Origin: Pinguiococcus pyrenoidosus
Lineage: Eukaryota; Sar; Pinguiophyceae; Pinguiochrysidales; Pinguiochrysidaceae
Direction: 5' to 3'
Assembly (NCBI GenBank): GCA_019677205.1
Contig: JAAMXY010001019.1
Span: 17,735-81,734, forward strand
Length of the DNA: 64,000 nucleotides
The position numbers and the translations under genes were made by a program. The stretch's first letter is position 1. The number at the start of each line of letters is the position of its first letter. This document shows, piece after piece, positions 46,730-59,114 of the stretch. The notes beneath the pieces were generated by a model. It made no database searches. It had not been told where the DNA came from and saw nothing but the letters and a program-made list of their open reading frames with translations.

Positions 46730-47001
46730 CGCGGCGACTGCGGCGCCTTTTCTGTGGCGGAGAGAGCTCGAAGTTAACGCCCTTATAAACCAAAAGCATA
46801 GCAAGATACAGGTTGAAGATTCAAAGATATCGGTCGTTCTGGGGCGCCGAGTATAGGGGAATCATGGAAGATGTCGCGTGATTCTGCTGCGCAGCCATTG
46901 GTTGGGAATCGGTCCACGTTGTTCGTTTCTGTCGCGCTGACAACTTTCCCGCCAGAAGTTCAAACTGAAGTTGAAGCACACGGGCGTCCTGCGCGTTTCA
47001 A
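46730..47001. promoter_or_regulatory. Short divergent intergenic region
   Basis: Only 272 bases separate the NEK start and the start of the next plus-strand gene, so both promoters must overlap or be shared. No clear TATA or AT-rich island. Confidence 0.35.
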
Positions 47002-48003
47002 ATGTGGCCGCCGCGACGTCGCTCTCTCCTGCTCAGTGTCAGCCTCGCGAGCAGCCTCGCGGCCTCGGTGGCCTTGGTGCCCATCCGCGCCCCGTCCAAA
47101 CGCGCCGTGTCTGTCCGCGCCGCGGACAGGGATGACCTCCTGAGCGAGCTGGCGCGCCTCGAGGAGCGCATGGCGGCCGTGGAGAGCTACGTGGATGCGA
47201 ATGGGGAGTCTCGGGTGCGGGTGCCGGCCGATTTGAGGGACGACCTGCTGCGCCTGCTCGAGGACAAAGAAGTATCCAAACTAGTCGTTGAGGAGCCCTC
47301 GCCAAATCCGGCGCCAAAGCCCCGTGGCCGCCGCCCAAAGGCCGTCGTGTACCTATTCAAAGGCTTGATACTGTCCGAGTTCCTCTCCTCGACGCTCCAT
47401 GAGCTGGAGGACTCGGTTCGACGCCTCTGCGAGGCGATCCTAGACGAAGCGGGTCGTGGGACCCCTGTAGATCAGCTGTGCGAGGCTCTTCGGGCGGAGT
47501 TTCACGCGGCGTACGAGCTTGCGGTTCCCGACGGCGCCCCCGAGAGCCGACCGGCCATGTACCATCGAGGACGGCCCCTCGTTGTGAGTAGAAATGTACT
47601 GGACTTGCTCCCGAAGCTCGTCCGCGTGTGCTACTGGCTGTATACCGGATGGCGGGACGACGCCCTGGAGCAGCAGATGGCCGTCGAGTTCGCGTGTGAG
47701 CGGCTGAGGTCGCCGCCCCCCGATGCGGAGAACTTGAGGATGCTGAACTTTGCGGTGGACGCTGCGAGGGACGGCGTCTTCCCGGCCGGCGCGGCCTGGG
47801 AGTACCGCGTCCGCTATCCGGACTGGAAGCCGCACATCTACGGCGAGCTGGCCAGCAAGATGGAGAGCATTCGGGTGCAGGAGGCGGAGCTCGTCGAGCC
47901 CATTCTACAGACGATGCACTGGAGAGCCGATGTACTTATCATGGCCGCTGTACATGCCTGCCACCAACGGAGGCACGCGAGGCTGGCGTCGAGGCGGAGA
48001 TGA
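47002..48003 (+). CDS. Unknown protein with possible plastid-type N-terminal leader
   Basis: 333 aa, single exon. N-terminus: a basic start, a hydrophobic core (SLLLSVSLASSLAASVA), then a short Ser/Arg/Ala-rich, acid-free stretch (IRAPSKRAVSVRAADRDD) like a transit peptide. Signal peptide plus transit peptide is the entry tag for complex plastids (inference). The mature part is acidic-helical (LLSELARLEERMAAVESYVD), with a basic patch (KPRGRRPKAVVYLF) and a helix-rich remainder (LLPKLVRVCYWLYTGWRDDA, ENLRMLNFAVDAARDG). I do not recognise a family. It ends RRHARLASRRR and its stop is 85 nt from the stop of the converging NEK gene. Confidence 0.7.
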   Translation: MWPPRRRSLLLSVSLASSLAASVALVPIRAPSKRAVSVRAADRDDLLSELARLEERMAAVESYVDANGESRVRVPADLRDDLLRLLEDKEVSKLVVEEPSPNPAPKPRGRRPKAVVYLFKGLILSEFLSSTLHELEDSVRRLCEAILDEAGRGTPVDQLCEALRAEFHAAYELAVPDGAPESRPAMYHRGRPLVVSRNVLDLLPKLVRVCYWLYTGWRDDALEQQMAVEFACERLRSPPPDAENLRMLNFAVDAARDGVFPAGAAWEYRVRYPDWKPHIYGELASKMESIRVQEAELVEPILQTMHWRADVLIMAAVHACHQRRHARLASRRR

Positions 48004-48088
48004 GTGACTTGTGGCAGCATCTCGTCGGTCTCAGCTTCCTATGCACTGGGTAGACCTAGATTCATACGATAGAATCTGTGACTTGCTT

Positions 48089-51000
48089 TCATGACGCGCC
48101 GTCCTTGCGGGCGACCTCGCGCAAATGAGAGACCAGCTCGGCCACGTCGATGTCGCCTTCACACATGCTATCCTCCAGAATCTCGTCCCCCGACGACGCC
48201 CCGCCAACGGCCGCGTCGGGGCTGTCCGGCACGTCCTCGACTCTGGCGTCTCCGGCCTTTGCGCCACCGAACCTGCCGGCGGCTGGTCGGGCCGCCTTCA
48301 TGATCTGGGCCACCAGGTTGTTGGCGGCCTGGATGCCACGCATCATGCGGTTGAGCGGCGCTGTCTCTTCGTGCTCCACATCGTCCGGAACAGGCTTTGC
48401 GCTCTCACTCAGCACCTTCTCTTCAACCTCGGACGGCGTGTGGCCTGAGAACTCGTTTTCGTTCGCAAGCACTTTCATCTGGTTGCTGCCGGAGGTGGCT
48501 CCCGAGCCCTGCGAAGACGGACGCCGAACCTTGCCTGGCGCAGCCTCCTGACCCAACGAGTCTTTCCTATCCACCGCTGGTGACGCCCTGTGCACCTCGC
48601 CGGCGTCCGCAGGGCGCAGTCGCCGGGGCGGTGCCCACAGCTTCTCAGCCTCCGAGACCTCCGGCGGCGGGGCCACTTCGCTTTTCTCCGCTCGCTTGTA
48701 CACCGCGCCTCGGACCTGCGCCCTACGCTGCTCCCGCAGCACCCGGAAGGCATCCTGCGCATCCTGCCGAGCCTGCTCGGCGTCAGCCCACTGCCGGCGA
48801 GGCCGGTTCCGGCGCTGGCCTGAGCCCACCCGCGAATGCCTGTTCGCGCTTGGCTTCGCATCAAACGACCCTCCCGAATCTGGGCGGTCCGGTTGAGAGG
48901 GGGGCCGATAGACGTCCGGTCTGCGACTTCCTTTGGCATCCGGAGCCGAGGCCGGCTTCCGCTTGTAATGGCTCCTCCCGGCAGCGTGGGCGCTGCCCCT
49001 CGAGCGCGGCTTCCGCTCGGAAAGCACGGGTTTGCGTCGCACACGCTTGCTCTCTGCACTGAAGGGCTGAATCTCCCAAGCCATGCCACCTGGAGTAGAC
49101 GGCGTAGCCTTCGACGACTTGCGTGGTGTGAGGACCGGCACATCGCCTCGACCACCTTCTGCCGGCCATTTCGACCCGGACGGCTCCGCAGCTCGGTTCT
49201 CTTCCTGCACCGGCTCGGGCGCAGCCTTGGGCGCGTCCACCCCTTGATGCTGAGCATCGTCCCTGGCCTGGTCCTCGGCCTGCGCATCGTCCAAGGCTTG
49301 CTGCCGCAGTCTTGCTGCGAACTCTCGCCGATGCCGCGCTTCCTGACGGACCGCGTCTCGAAGCGCCTGCTGCCGGCGTTCAATTTCTTCCTCCCTGCGA
49401 CGAGCACCAAGACATAACAGCGAAACGTCAGAACCTCTGGGGGTGCATGATCAACATCGCGGGCCATGTACCTTTTCTTTTCCGACGAGCGCCGCACGGC
49501 TTCGATGGCGTCGAGGCCACCGATTGCCGCCTCCTCGCGCTTGTCTTCCGGGACGTGGTGCTCAGACGCGCATCGCTCACGTGCGCGTCGCGCAATGTTG
49601 CGGTTGTTGATGTAGTTCTCCCGGCGAAACCTTTCCAACTGCAGCGCATAGTCGTCGGGCCCAGCTTTGCCATCGCTGATCTGAGAGAACCTGCCCTTTG
49701 CCTCGCCTGCTCGAGGGGCCGCTACCGCGAGCTTTGGGGACGGGCGCCGCCAACGGCTCCTGTTCTGCTGGGCAATGCGCTGGTTTTCGAACCACTGCTG
49801 TCGTGCCTGCTCTTCCCATGCCCGGTCAGCTTCGTCATGCTCCTGGTCGGCGTCGACCGAGAACCGATACTCCACCGGCGGCGCTTTCTCCTCCCTATGG
49901 TACAGAATCTCCGCCTGTGAGGGTTGATTGCTCCTCCCGCTGTGCCTTCTCATCGGGACGGCCCTTCGTAGCAGCTCCTGCGGTGCATCGTCTCGTCCGT
50001 CGTCTTGCTTTGCGGCTGCAAGAGCGGCATGCTTGGGGCTTTCTGAGGGATCGAACCTTGACGGAGGGAGCTCTTGCCGCAGCTTGGCGTCTTCCTCTTG
50101 CAACTGCTTGTGCCGTTCCTCCTGGCGCTTCTGCAGCTCCTCGATGCTGATGTCTCGCGGGCCCCGTCGCTCACGCGGTAGGTTCTCCCCACCCGCGAAT
50201 CGCGGTGATTTCGCTGGCCGCAGATCGTTCCGGTCCTTGCGGTCCTCTCGCCGATTCACCCAGTCAGCGTATGCGACGCCATTCTCCGCGGGCACGCTCG
50301 GGACGTCGGGAGAAGCCTTGCGTTCCGCCGCTGGCATCTGCACTTCGAATCGGCCCTTATCTTCCACGTCCTCGTCGAGTGCGTCCACTTTCAGGTCCTC
50401 TGCGGCGGCACCGCCATCGTCGTCGTCGTCAGCGTCGTCGTCGTCATCGGTGAGATCCGGATCTTCGGCCTCATTCATCTGGGTGGAAAGATGCTCGCTG
50501 CCCCCGTTCCCCGTCTTTTGGGTGTAGCTGAGCAGCAGGTTGATGTGCTCTTTCACAATGTTTAGCTGCAGCGTCTCGTCGATGTCGAGTCTCCTCCGCG
50601 GGTCCTTGCACAGCAACCCGTCGACGAGCTCGTGGACATGCACGGACAACTTGCTGCTCAGTCTCACGGGCTTCTCCTCGGGCGCGACGATCTTACTGAC
50701 TAGCGCCGGCAAGGAGGACGCCTCGAAGGGCGGATGCAAGGCGAGCATCTCGTAGAGCACGCAGCCAAGCGACCAGATATCACTCTTCACGCCGTACTTC
50801 TCGTTCTTGCACAGCTCGGGGCTCAGGTAGTACGGCGTGCCGATCTGCGTGGACGCGAAGCCCGCCGTGGAGTCCAGAACCCTCGCAACGCCAAAGTCCC
50901 CCAGCTTCACCACACCTCGCCTCGTCAGGAAAATGTTGGCCGGCTTCAAGTCGCGGTGCAGGATCCTGCGCGCGTGGACGTGGCGAAGCGCCAGCGAGAT

Positions 51001-51348
51001 CTGGACAAACAGCCGCATCGTGTCCGCTTCACTCAAAGGCTGCGGCGGCGATTTGGCTTTTCTTCGGGACAGGACATTTGAGAGGTCTCCTCCATCCGCA
51101 TAGCCCATGACGATGTACAGGCGCTTCCGCTGCACGAAGCTCTCCACGTACTCCACGATGTTCGAGTGCGACATCTGGCTCAGAAGCGTGGCCTCCTTCT
51201 CCGCTTCGCGGACCTCGTCTCGACTCATGCGGCCCGTGTTGATTTGCTTCACCACGAACTTCCGCTCGGGGTCATCTCTCCTTTTCACCAGCCACGCGGC
51301 GCCGTAACTGCCCTCTCCGAGCAACCGCACCTTGTGATAGTTATCCAT
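48089..51348 (-). CDS. NEK1/5-like protein kinase with long charged tail
   Basis: Exons (minus) 51348..49472 and 49394..48089; about 1060 aa. Kinase domain in residues 1-265: LLGEGSYGAAWLV, Lys in KFVVKQINTGRM, HRDLKPANIFL, KLGDFGVARVL, GTPYYLSPELCKNEKYGVKS and DIWSLGCVLYEMLALHPPFE, all typical of NEK1/NEK5-type kinases. An acidic run (DDDDDADDDDD) follows, then long Arg/Glu-rich coiled-coil stretches, including the splice join EKKR|EEEIERRQQALRD, which runs straight on as a helix. The 77-nt intron shifts frame, so the longer unspliced open frame is an artefact. NEK1-type kinases are linked to cilia and DNA damage (family knowledge). Head-to-head with the EML gene. Confidence 0.92.
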
Positions 51349-51891
51349 TTTCTCAGTGCGTGCCGGCAGGGGAAAACGACCAGAACTCTGGATACACTGG
51401 GGCTGAGCCCAGAACAACGCAAGGCACACAGGGTCTGACGCAGCAGAGCTGAGCTGATCTGAGCTGATCTGAGCTGAGCTGAGCTGAGCTGCGGCAGTTT
51501 CTCCCCGTGGATCTTTGGCTCGAAAATGGCGCGAAAAGCAGAAAACCTCCGAAAGTCCGTTTAATTTCAAAATGTTTATTATGGGATTAAGATAGTCATT
51601 AAAATTCGGGCAATGATCATTAAATTATTTACATGAACGGTAGTTGACCATTTTGAACAAATCAGTCGCAAAACCGTACGAACAGATCGAAGTTGATCAG
51701 GTAGGATTACCCAAAGTCGAGTTTCGCGACCCGGTTTTCGTCCACCGAAGTTCCAACTCCGGACCGTTTCAGAGTTGTAGGAACATCGATCCAGCGCCCG
51801 CAGGCCTCTCTCTCGCGCGCCCTCTCGAGCTGTTCGGACATTTGCCTCGAGGCTCTCCCGGACCATTCCAAGCAAGGAGTAGAGACGGACA
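51349..51891. promoter_or_regulatory. Divergent promoter region with AT-rich island and GAGCT repeat
   Basis: 543 bases between the NEK start and EML start. About 51560-51650 is AT-rich; 51446-51491 is a 5/10-bp tandem repeat (GAGCT/GATCT). I infer a shared promoter region. Confidence 0.42.
51446..51491. repeat. GAGCT(GATCT) tandem repeat
   Basis: About nine copies of a 5-bp unit, GAGCT or GATCT, starting about 100 bases upstream of the NEK start codon. Confidence 0.8.
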
Positions 51892-54800
51892 ATGGGGCAG
51901 CTGCAGGGCAAGGCCGTCTTGGCGCCACCTGCCATTGCCAACATCTCGGCTGGGACTCTGCAGAGGACCCTGGCAAGTTTCCGGACCTACGCGGATGGCT
52001 GGGGCCTCGACAAGGAGACCTTCCTGATCGTCTCGGAGCCTCTGCAGGTCAGTCAGGCCAGCTGGGTTGCAATCGCGACCGAGTCTGACAGCCGCTAACT
52101 CGTACTGCAGAAGGATCTCGGCTGCGACCCCGACGTCTTTCGCAGCCGCCTTGAAGAGCTCTTTGCTCTTCTGGATACAGATGAGGTACGCGAGAGAAAT
52201 ACAAGCGAGACGCTAATGCTGAAAGGCCTTCTAAAGACAAGCAATGTATGTCTGCTAGAACGGATATGTTGATGGGCTGGAGTACCTGGCGGCGCTCGGC
52301 GTGCTCAGCGGCATGGACTTGGTCTCGAAGATGGTCTACACCTTCTCGATCTTCGACTTTGACCAGAGCGAGCGCATGACGCTGGACGAGCTCGTGCTGC
52401 TCCTGCAGTCGGCGCTGAGCGGCCTGTGCAAGCAGTCTGGCGTCGAAGTGCCAAGTCTGGAGGAGGTTGACGTCCTCTGCTCGAAAGCCTTTCAGCAGCT
52501 GCAGAGAGACGCCAAGCTTGGCGAGCGGATCAACCTGGCGGACTTCAAGAGCTTCTGCGCCACGTCGCCCAGCGTGCACAGCTGGATGGAGTACCACGAC
52601 GGCATCGAGAGCAGCGATGCCGTCCCCGCCAGGCCCGCCACGGCGCTACTGGCGGTGGAGAGCGCCAAGGCCGACGTGTCGCCTCTCGCCTCCACTACGG
52701 ATGTCGTTGCCGGAAGCGGTGACGCCAAAGAGGGCATGCCTTGGACAGGCGACCTCGAAGCGCTAAAGCCGCCGCCACCGCCGAAGGAGGGAGAGGACGA
52801 CGACGAAGCCGACGACGAAGAAAAGGCCGGCGCAGCCGAGGCGGAGTACCACATCCCCGAAAACACTGAGATGCCCGACACGACGCCGGAGCTGGAGTTC
52901 GCCCACGGCTTCTCTGGCCACATCATGAGGAATGGCGCCCAGTATGTGGAGGCGGCCGGCAAGAACGCCTTCGTGTGCACCACCGGCAACGTGGCCGTCT
53001 GCTACGGCCAGGCGCCGCTGGAGGACGAGGAAGAGGAGAGCGGCGAGCGCCGCCAGGGCTTCTGTCTGGCACACCCGGCGCTCATCACGGCGCTGGCGGT
53101 AGCAGCCAGCGGTGACATCTGCGCTACTGGCGAGAGCGGCGTGGAGCTGCCCAAGATCGTGGTGTGGCGTCCGGGAGTGCCCCGATGCCAAGTGCTCATG
53201 GAGCTGCAGGGCTTTCACCGCGCGGGCATCCGCTGCTTAAGCTTCTCTCGCGACGACCAGCTGCTACTGTCCGTCGGGCGCGACGAGCAGAACTCGGTGG
53301 CGGTGTACGCATGGCAAGACCCCGACGCGCCGCTGCTCTTCCGCAGCGTCTCCAGCGACGCCGCCGTGCTGGCGGCCACTTGGACGCTCCGCGGACCGCG
53401 CAGCTTCGCGCTGGCCGGCGGTGCCGGCTACCTGGCGTTCTGGACGGAGGATGCCCCGGAGCACTGGCGGTCTCGTCCGGCTCTTTTCACACCCGCAGTG
53501 TCCAAGGACGACGAGATCCTTAGCCTGGCGCCCTTCTTCGGCGTCGACTGCGTGGTCTCCGGCAGCGTCAAGGGCACGCTGGCCTTGTGGGAAGGTCGAA
53601 ACGTCTCCGCCTCACTGAGCGAAGCTCACCAAGGTGCCATCGACACGCTGCGTCTGGTGCACAACGCCGAGATGCTTCTCAGTGGCGGTGCCGACGCCAA
53701 GGTCTGCGCCTGGACGAGTCACCTGACTCCCGTGTGGAGCGTCGACGGCCACGCCACCTCTGCGCGCAGTGCACACATCCGCAGCGTGTCTCTCAGTGCG
53801 GACCAAGCGGTGTTGCTGCTGGGCACCCTGGGTGGAGACGTGCTGGAAGTAGCCGTCAAGAGCACCGAGAGCGAAGACGAGGAGGTGGGGAACAAGTTCG
53901 GCGACGAGTTGAACGGCGGGCCGCTGGTGAGCAGCGGCGCTGCCACGGCTCTCGTCTGTGCGCCATCGGCGTCCGAGTTCGTCAGCGGCGGAGACGACGG
54001 CACGTTACGCGTCTTCGACGCCGCAGAGCGCAAAGCCAAGCGCCTGGGCCAGATGGACACCGCCGTGAAGAGCCTGGCCATCAGCGTCGCTGGAGATCTG
54101 CTGGCGGTGGGTCTGGGCGTCAACGAGACCTTGGGCAAGGCCGGCGTCGTGCAGGTACTCAACTACGCCGACTTCACTCCCATTGCGTTCATGAAGACCG
54201 GCGCGGAGGCCGAGGTGTCCTGCGTGCGTTTCTCGCCGGATTCGCTCGTCCTGGCGGTCGGTCTCAGCAGCGGCGGCGTGTGTCTCTACAGCGTCGGCGT
54301 CGCAGACACATCGTCGGACGCCGCTGACCAACTCGAGCAGAAAAATGACGAGGCCCAGGCTGCAGCGGAGCAACCGGCCCAAGCTGTAGCAGAAGCAGAA
54401 GCAAAAGCAAAAGCAAAAGCAGATGAAGATCCGACGGAAGATTCGGGGGAAGAAGAGACCAAAGCGCCGGAGCCGACGGTGGCCTGGGTACTTCGCGGTC
54501 GCTGCGCCCCCGAGGGTGACGCTCGGGTGCTTCAGATGGATTTTTCCGCGGACAGCCTCCACCTGCGCGTAGTGACCGCGGATGGCGCCCTAAGATTCTT
54601 CCGGACCACCACCGAAGAGCCTGAACCTTCTGCTGCGGCGGCGGCGGAGGAAGACAACGCCGATGCAAATGCAAACGCCGACGCCATCGCCAACGCCGAC
54701 GCCGACGCCGACGCTGAAGCGGAGGACACCGGCAAAGAGGCGATTGCAGAGGCGGCCCAGGTGGATGTCACGCGACTGGCCGGCGCATCCATCGAGAATC

Positions 54801-57800
54801 TACAAGATATGGCCGCTGTGGAGTGGGCCTCGAAGACCTGCACCATCGAGTTCCACGTCCAAGGCGTATGGCCTCCCGGCGCCGCCGCCGACGCCGTCGC
54901 CACGGTGGCGCCCTTGAGTGAGGCGCCACTGTGCCTCACCGCGCACAGTGACGGACGCCTGCGCGTGTTCCACTACCCTTGCATCAGCGCCGGGCACCAG
55001 GCCTCCGGCGTGCTGGGCCACGCCGGCGCGGTGGCCGCCGCAAGCGTGCACGAGACGCCCGAGGCGCTCAAGCTGCTGAGCGCCGGCGCCAGCGACGGCG
55101 CGCTGCTGCAGTGGGCGCTGGAGGTGGACGAGGGCGTGGACAGCGCGCCGGAAGATAACGGAGACGACGCCGAGGAAGAAGACCAAGACGACGGAGAAGA
55201 GGAGGGAGAGACCGACGCGGCGCCGGAAGTGGTATATGAGGGCGAAGAACTCGACGCCTTCGCGGAGTTCAAAGTGCCGCCGCAAAGGGCTCCGATGGAC
55301 GCCGGCCTGGAGGCTCCGGAGGCCCCCGGCGCCGGCCCGCCCGCCGCGGACCTGCAGCTGACGTGGGTCCACGGCTACAACGGCCGCAGCTGCCGGGCCA
55401 ACGTGTTCTACGACGCCGGGGGCCGCGTGGTGTTCAACGCCGCCGCGCTGTGCGTGCTCCTGGACAAGCACGCGTGGCGCCAGGACTTCGTTACGGCGCA
55501 CGGCGGACCGGTCACTTGTGTGGCCCAACACCCCTCCGACGCCAACGTCTTCGCCTCCGCCGACGCCGCTCCGGAGCCCTCCGTAATCGTGTGGCGCCAG
55601 CCGCAGCTGCTCCAGCAGCTGCGCCTTCCGACGCGGCTCGGCGGCGTCGCCGCGCTCGCCTTCTCGCCCGACGGGGAGTACCTGGCCCTCGCAGCCCGGG
55701 ACGCGGCCTGCACGGTGCAGGTGTGGCGCTGGCGGGAGGCCATCCTGTGCGCGGCCGGCGCGTCCGGCGGTCACAGCGGGCTGACCCTGGCGTGGTCAGC
55801 TGACGGCCGTCAGCTGATCTCCGCGGGGTTCCGCCACTTTCGCCTCTGGCGCTTCGACGGCCGCATCCTGACTTCCAAGAGGGGGCTCTTCGGCTCCGGC
55901 GCCAGGGTGCAACACGTGCATTGCGCGGCCCATGTGAACGGCGTGTTCGTGCTGGGCACGCAAGACGGCTCGCTGTACCAGCTGGGCCCTGGCGGCCGCA
56001 AGGTGGAGAACGTCGTTCCCGCGCATGCCAGGGGCCCCGTGGGCGCCATTGCAGCGTACCGGGACCCGGAGACGCACGAGGAGCGCGTGGTGACTGGCGG
56101 CTATGACGGCGTCCTGAAGTTCTGGGATGCCAGCCTAGAGCCCCTGGACGACAAGCCCGACGTCAGCCTGAACAAGAGCGTCCCGAGCTGCTTCCGACCG
56201 CAGGTGTCCGCGTTGCGGGTCAGCCGGGACTCCCGCAAGGTCTGCGTCGGCACCCGGGGAGGAGAGGTGCTGGAGCTGCTGCTCAGCAGCGGCGTGGACG
56301 TCAACATGGGCCCGCTGGTGAGGGCGCATTGCCGAGGTCGCCTTGGCGGCGTGGCGGCACACCCGCAGAAGCCGCAGTTCGCCAGCTGCGGCGCCGACCA
56401 GACCTTGAGAGTCTGGCGCCTGGGCACCACGGCGGCGTCGGACCTGTTCGCGCCGCACACGCAGGTGGGCCGCCTGGCCTTCTCCGAGGAACTCACGTGC
56501 TGCACCTTCACGCCGGACGGACACCTGCTGATCGCCGGCGACGCCCGGGGCCACATCAATGTGGTGTCCCTGCTGGACCTGGAGACCACGGCGGCCTCCC
56601 AGCCGCTCCACGTGGTGCGCCAGCCTGGCGCCAACGCCGGTATCCGCGCCGTCGCGATGGCTCCAACCGGAGACCTGTTGGCAGCGGCGGCTGCCGACGG
56701 GGTCGTGTACTTCTTCGACGCTCTCCAGGATTTCAGCTCCTGCGGCAGCGTCGCCGTGTCCCCCGAAGGGTCCGAGCTGCTGGCGCTGGACTTCGGTGTC
56801 GGCGACGCCGATGCCCAGCTGCTACGCGTGGTCGACGCGGCTGGAGGGACCCAAGTCCTCGACGTCGCGCAGAGAAGCGTCCTCGTGCGCGAGGCTCCAG
56901 CCAACGTGCAGTGGAGCTCCGCCACGTGCTTGGCGGTGGGGAAAGTGGCGTGCGCGGCGCGATCTGCCGACGGCGAGCTCGTCGCCCTGGGCGGCGTGGA
57001 CGGCGCCGTGAGACTCGGTACGGCCCCGGAATCGCGCAAGAAGAGCCACTTCACTGGCAACGGTCGCGTGAGCGGCATCTGCTTCACGCTGGAGGACGAC
57101 TTCGTGGTGAGCGCCGACGAGGACGCCCGTGCTCTCTTCGTCTGGAAGGTCGCCAAGCTGGACGCGCCGCTGCCCAAGACCTTGGGCAGCAGCGGCGACG
57201 CCGCAGCCTTGGACGCCAAGGTACCGCAACAGACCAGCGGATGGGTTCCACCCACGACGCTGCCGCCGGCCGATCTTCGGCTGTGTAGCGTCAATGGCGC
57301 TTCCGGTGGCGGCGTGGCTTACGCCGCCGATGGAAGCGTGCTCTTCACCGCTGGCGCCCTGTGCGTCCGCAGCCGAGGAGACCCCAGCACAACCAGCTTC
57401 TACACCGCCGACACGCCCGGTCGCTACCTCACCGCCATGGCCACTTCCCAGGACGGCGTGTTTTCCGCCTGCGCCACTGCGGCGTGCAGTGGCACCGGCA
57501 GCGCCATCGTGCAGGTCTGGGACCCGGCGGCCATGCGGACTCTTCTGAGTCTCGAGGTGCCTTTCAGCACGAACGTCGTCGCGGTGGCCTTCAGCCCCGA
57601 TCAGCGGCGTCTTTGCGCGTTGGGGATCAATGGCGCGATCGCCGTGTTCACGAGCTGCCGCCGGAACGCCTGGAGCGCCGCCACCCACTGTCTCCCAACC
57701 TGCTCCGGCCCGGAGCGCCACAGCGGCCTGGCGTGGATGTCGGACACCGAGTTCCTGGTGGTGGCCCAGGACGCCACCGCGACGCCGGTGCTGCGACTCT

Positions 57801-58969
57801 TCAGCCTAAACCACGTCGCCGACATCACTTCTAGGCTGGTGGACTGGGCGGACGTTGAACCTGCTGCGGTGACCTGCGTCGCCGCGAAGGCCGGAGAGGT
57901 GCTGACCGGCACGGCGGACGGTCGCCTGGTGTCCTGGCGGTCTCAGGCGGAGAGGGCCGTCGCGGCGCACGAAGGTGCGGTGGCGGCGCTCTGGTGCAGC
58001 GGAGACTCCGGTGTGAGCGTGAGCGCCGGCGACGCCGGCGACGTCTCTGTGTGGAGCGCCGACTTGGTCCCAATGCTCCGGCTGAAGCCACCGATGGACG
58101 TCGCGGCCCTGGCGGCCAGAGAGCTCAACTGCGGCGTCGCCGCGCTGGCGCTCGTGAGCGCCAAGGGCACGGTGGCGCAGATGGACGTGGCCACCGAGAC
58201 GCTCATGCCTCTCACCAGCGCCGCGCACGGAGGACGCGGCATCTCTGCTCTGTTCGCCGTCTCGGACGGCTGCGTGGCGTCGCTGGGCCTGGACGGCTTC
58301 CTTCGTGTGTGGCGCTGGACCAGCCAACGCTGTCTCCAGATGCTGACCGAAGTCGACATCGGCGCTCTAAGTGCCGCAAGAGCGCCGGGGGATGCGGAGG
58401 CGTCATCAACGTGGCCGAAGGGCCTCGGCGCCTGTGTCTCCAGCTCCGGACGCCTCGTCGCGGTGGCGACACCGGACAGGAGCATTGTGGTGCTGGCTGC
58501 CGAGATCCAGGCGGACGAGGCGAGGCTGTCGCCACTGGCGCGTCTCACGACGCCCACGTCGGCCGTCAAGGTGCTGTGCTTCGACGCGCAGGAGGAGAGG
58601 CTGGTGGCCGGGCTGGACGACGGCAGCGTCCAACTGTACGCCGGTGGCGACTTCGCCTTCGTCGGCGCCACGAGTCGTCAAAGCCCGAGTGGCGACGACG
58701 CCGTGACGGTGGATCCCAGCGCCATCGCCTCGGTCTCGTTCGAGACCGACGAGCAAGTGCTTTGTCGCGACGCCAACGGCGCCGCGTTCGCGGTGGGAGT
58801 CCAGGCCGCTTCACTGGAGTTCTTAGGAGATGTCGACGGCGTTCCCGACGCCGAAGACATTAGCGTTGAGTACTATGTAGGAAGTCCCGTAAGTGCCAGT
58901 GTATCTGTAGACGGAGTGACGTTCGTCGGTTGCGAAAGCGGACTGCTCAGCGCCTGGCAGCTGAAGTAA
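51892..58969 (+). CDS. Giant EF-hand / triple EML-type WD40 microtubule-associated protein
   Basis: Exons 51892..52047, 52111..52185, 52259..58969; about 2313 aa. Starts MGQLQGK, a candidate N-myristoylation signal. Residues 1-140 hold EF-hands: one canonical (DTDENGYVDGLE, restored exactly by the exon 2/3 join) and another degenerate (DFDQSERMTLDE). Three EML units follow, each with a HELP-like start: LEFAHGFSGH (about 290), LTWVHGYNGR (about 1110) and the diverged LCSVNGASGG (about 1750), followed by many WD40 blades (e.g. LVSGGADAKVCAWTSHLTP). This matches the EML5/EML6 layout of three tandem HELP-TAPE units. EML proteins bind and stabilise microtubules (family knowledge). Linkers are low complexity (ADADADAEAED, EEDQDDGEEEGE). 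The single exon of 6.7 kb is continuous. Confidence 0.93.
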
Positions 58970-59114
58970 AGGGGGAAGTTGCTTGGCCGCTTGCATCGTC
59001 CGTGTCAAAGCTCGATTAGGAGCGTCGAACCACAGCGCTGTCCACATCATCCGGCTGAAGTAGCTGCCGCTATCTACTTGGCGTCGAGGGCGCTTCACTC
59101 CGGAGCCGCCGGCG

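Noticed and set aside
49295-49471. Read-through C-terminus of the NEK1/5-like kinase in the unspliced frame
   Set aside because: The 77-nt intron shifts frame; splicing at 49472/49394 joins two charged helices in phase, so the unspliced ending is an artefact.
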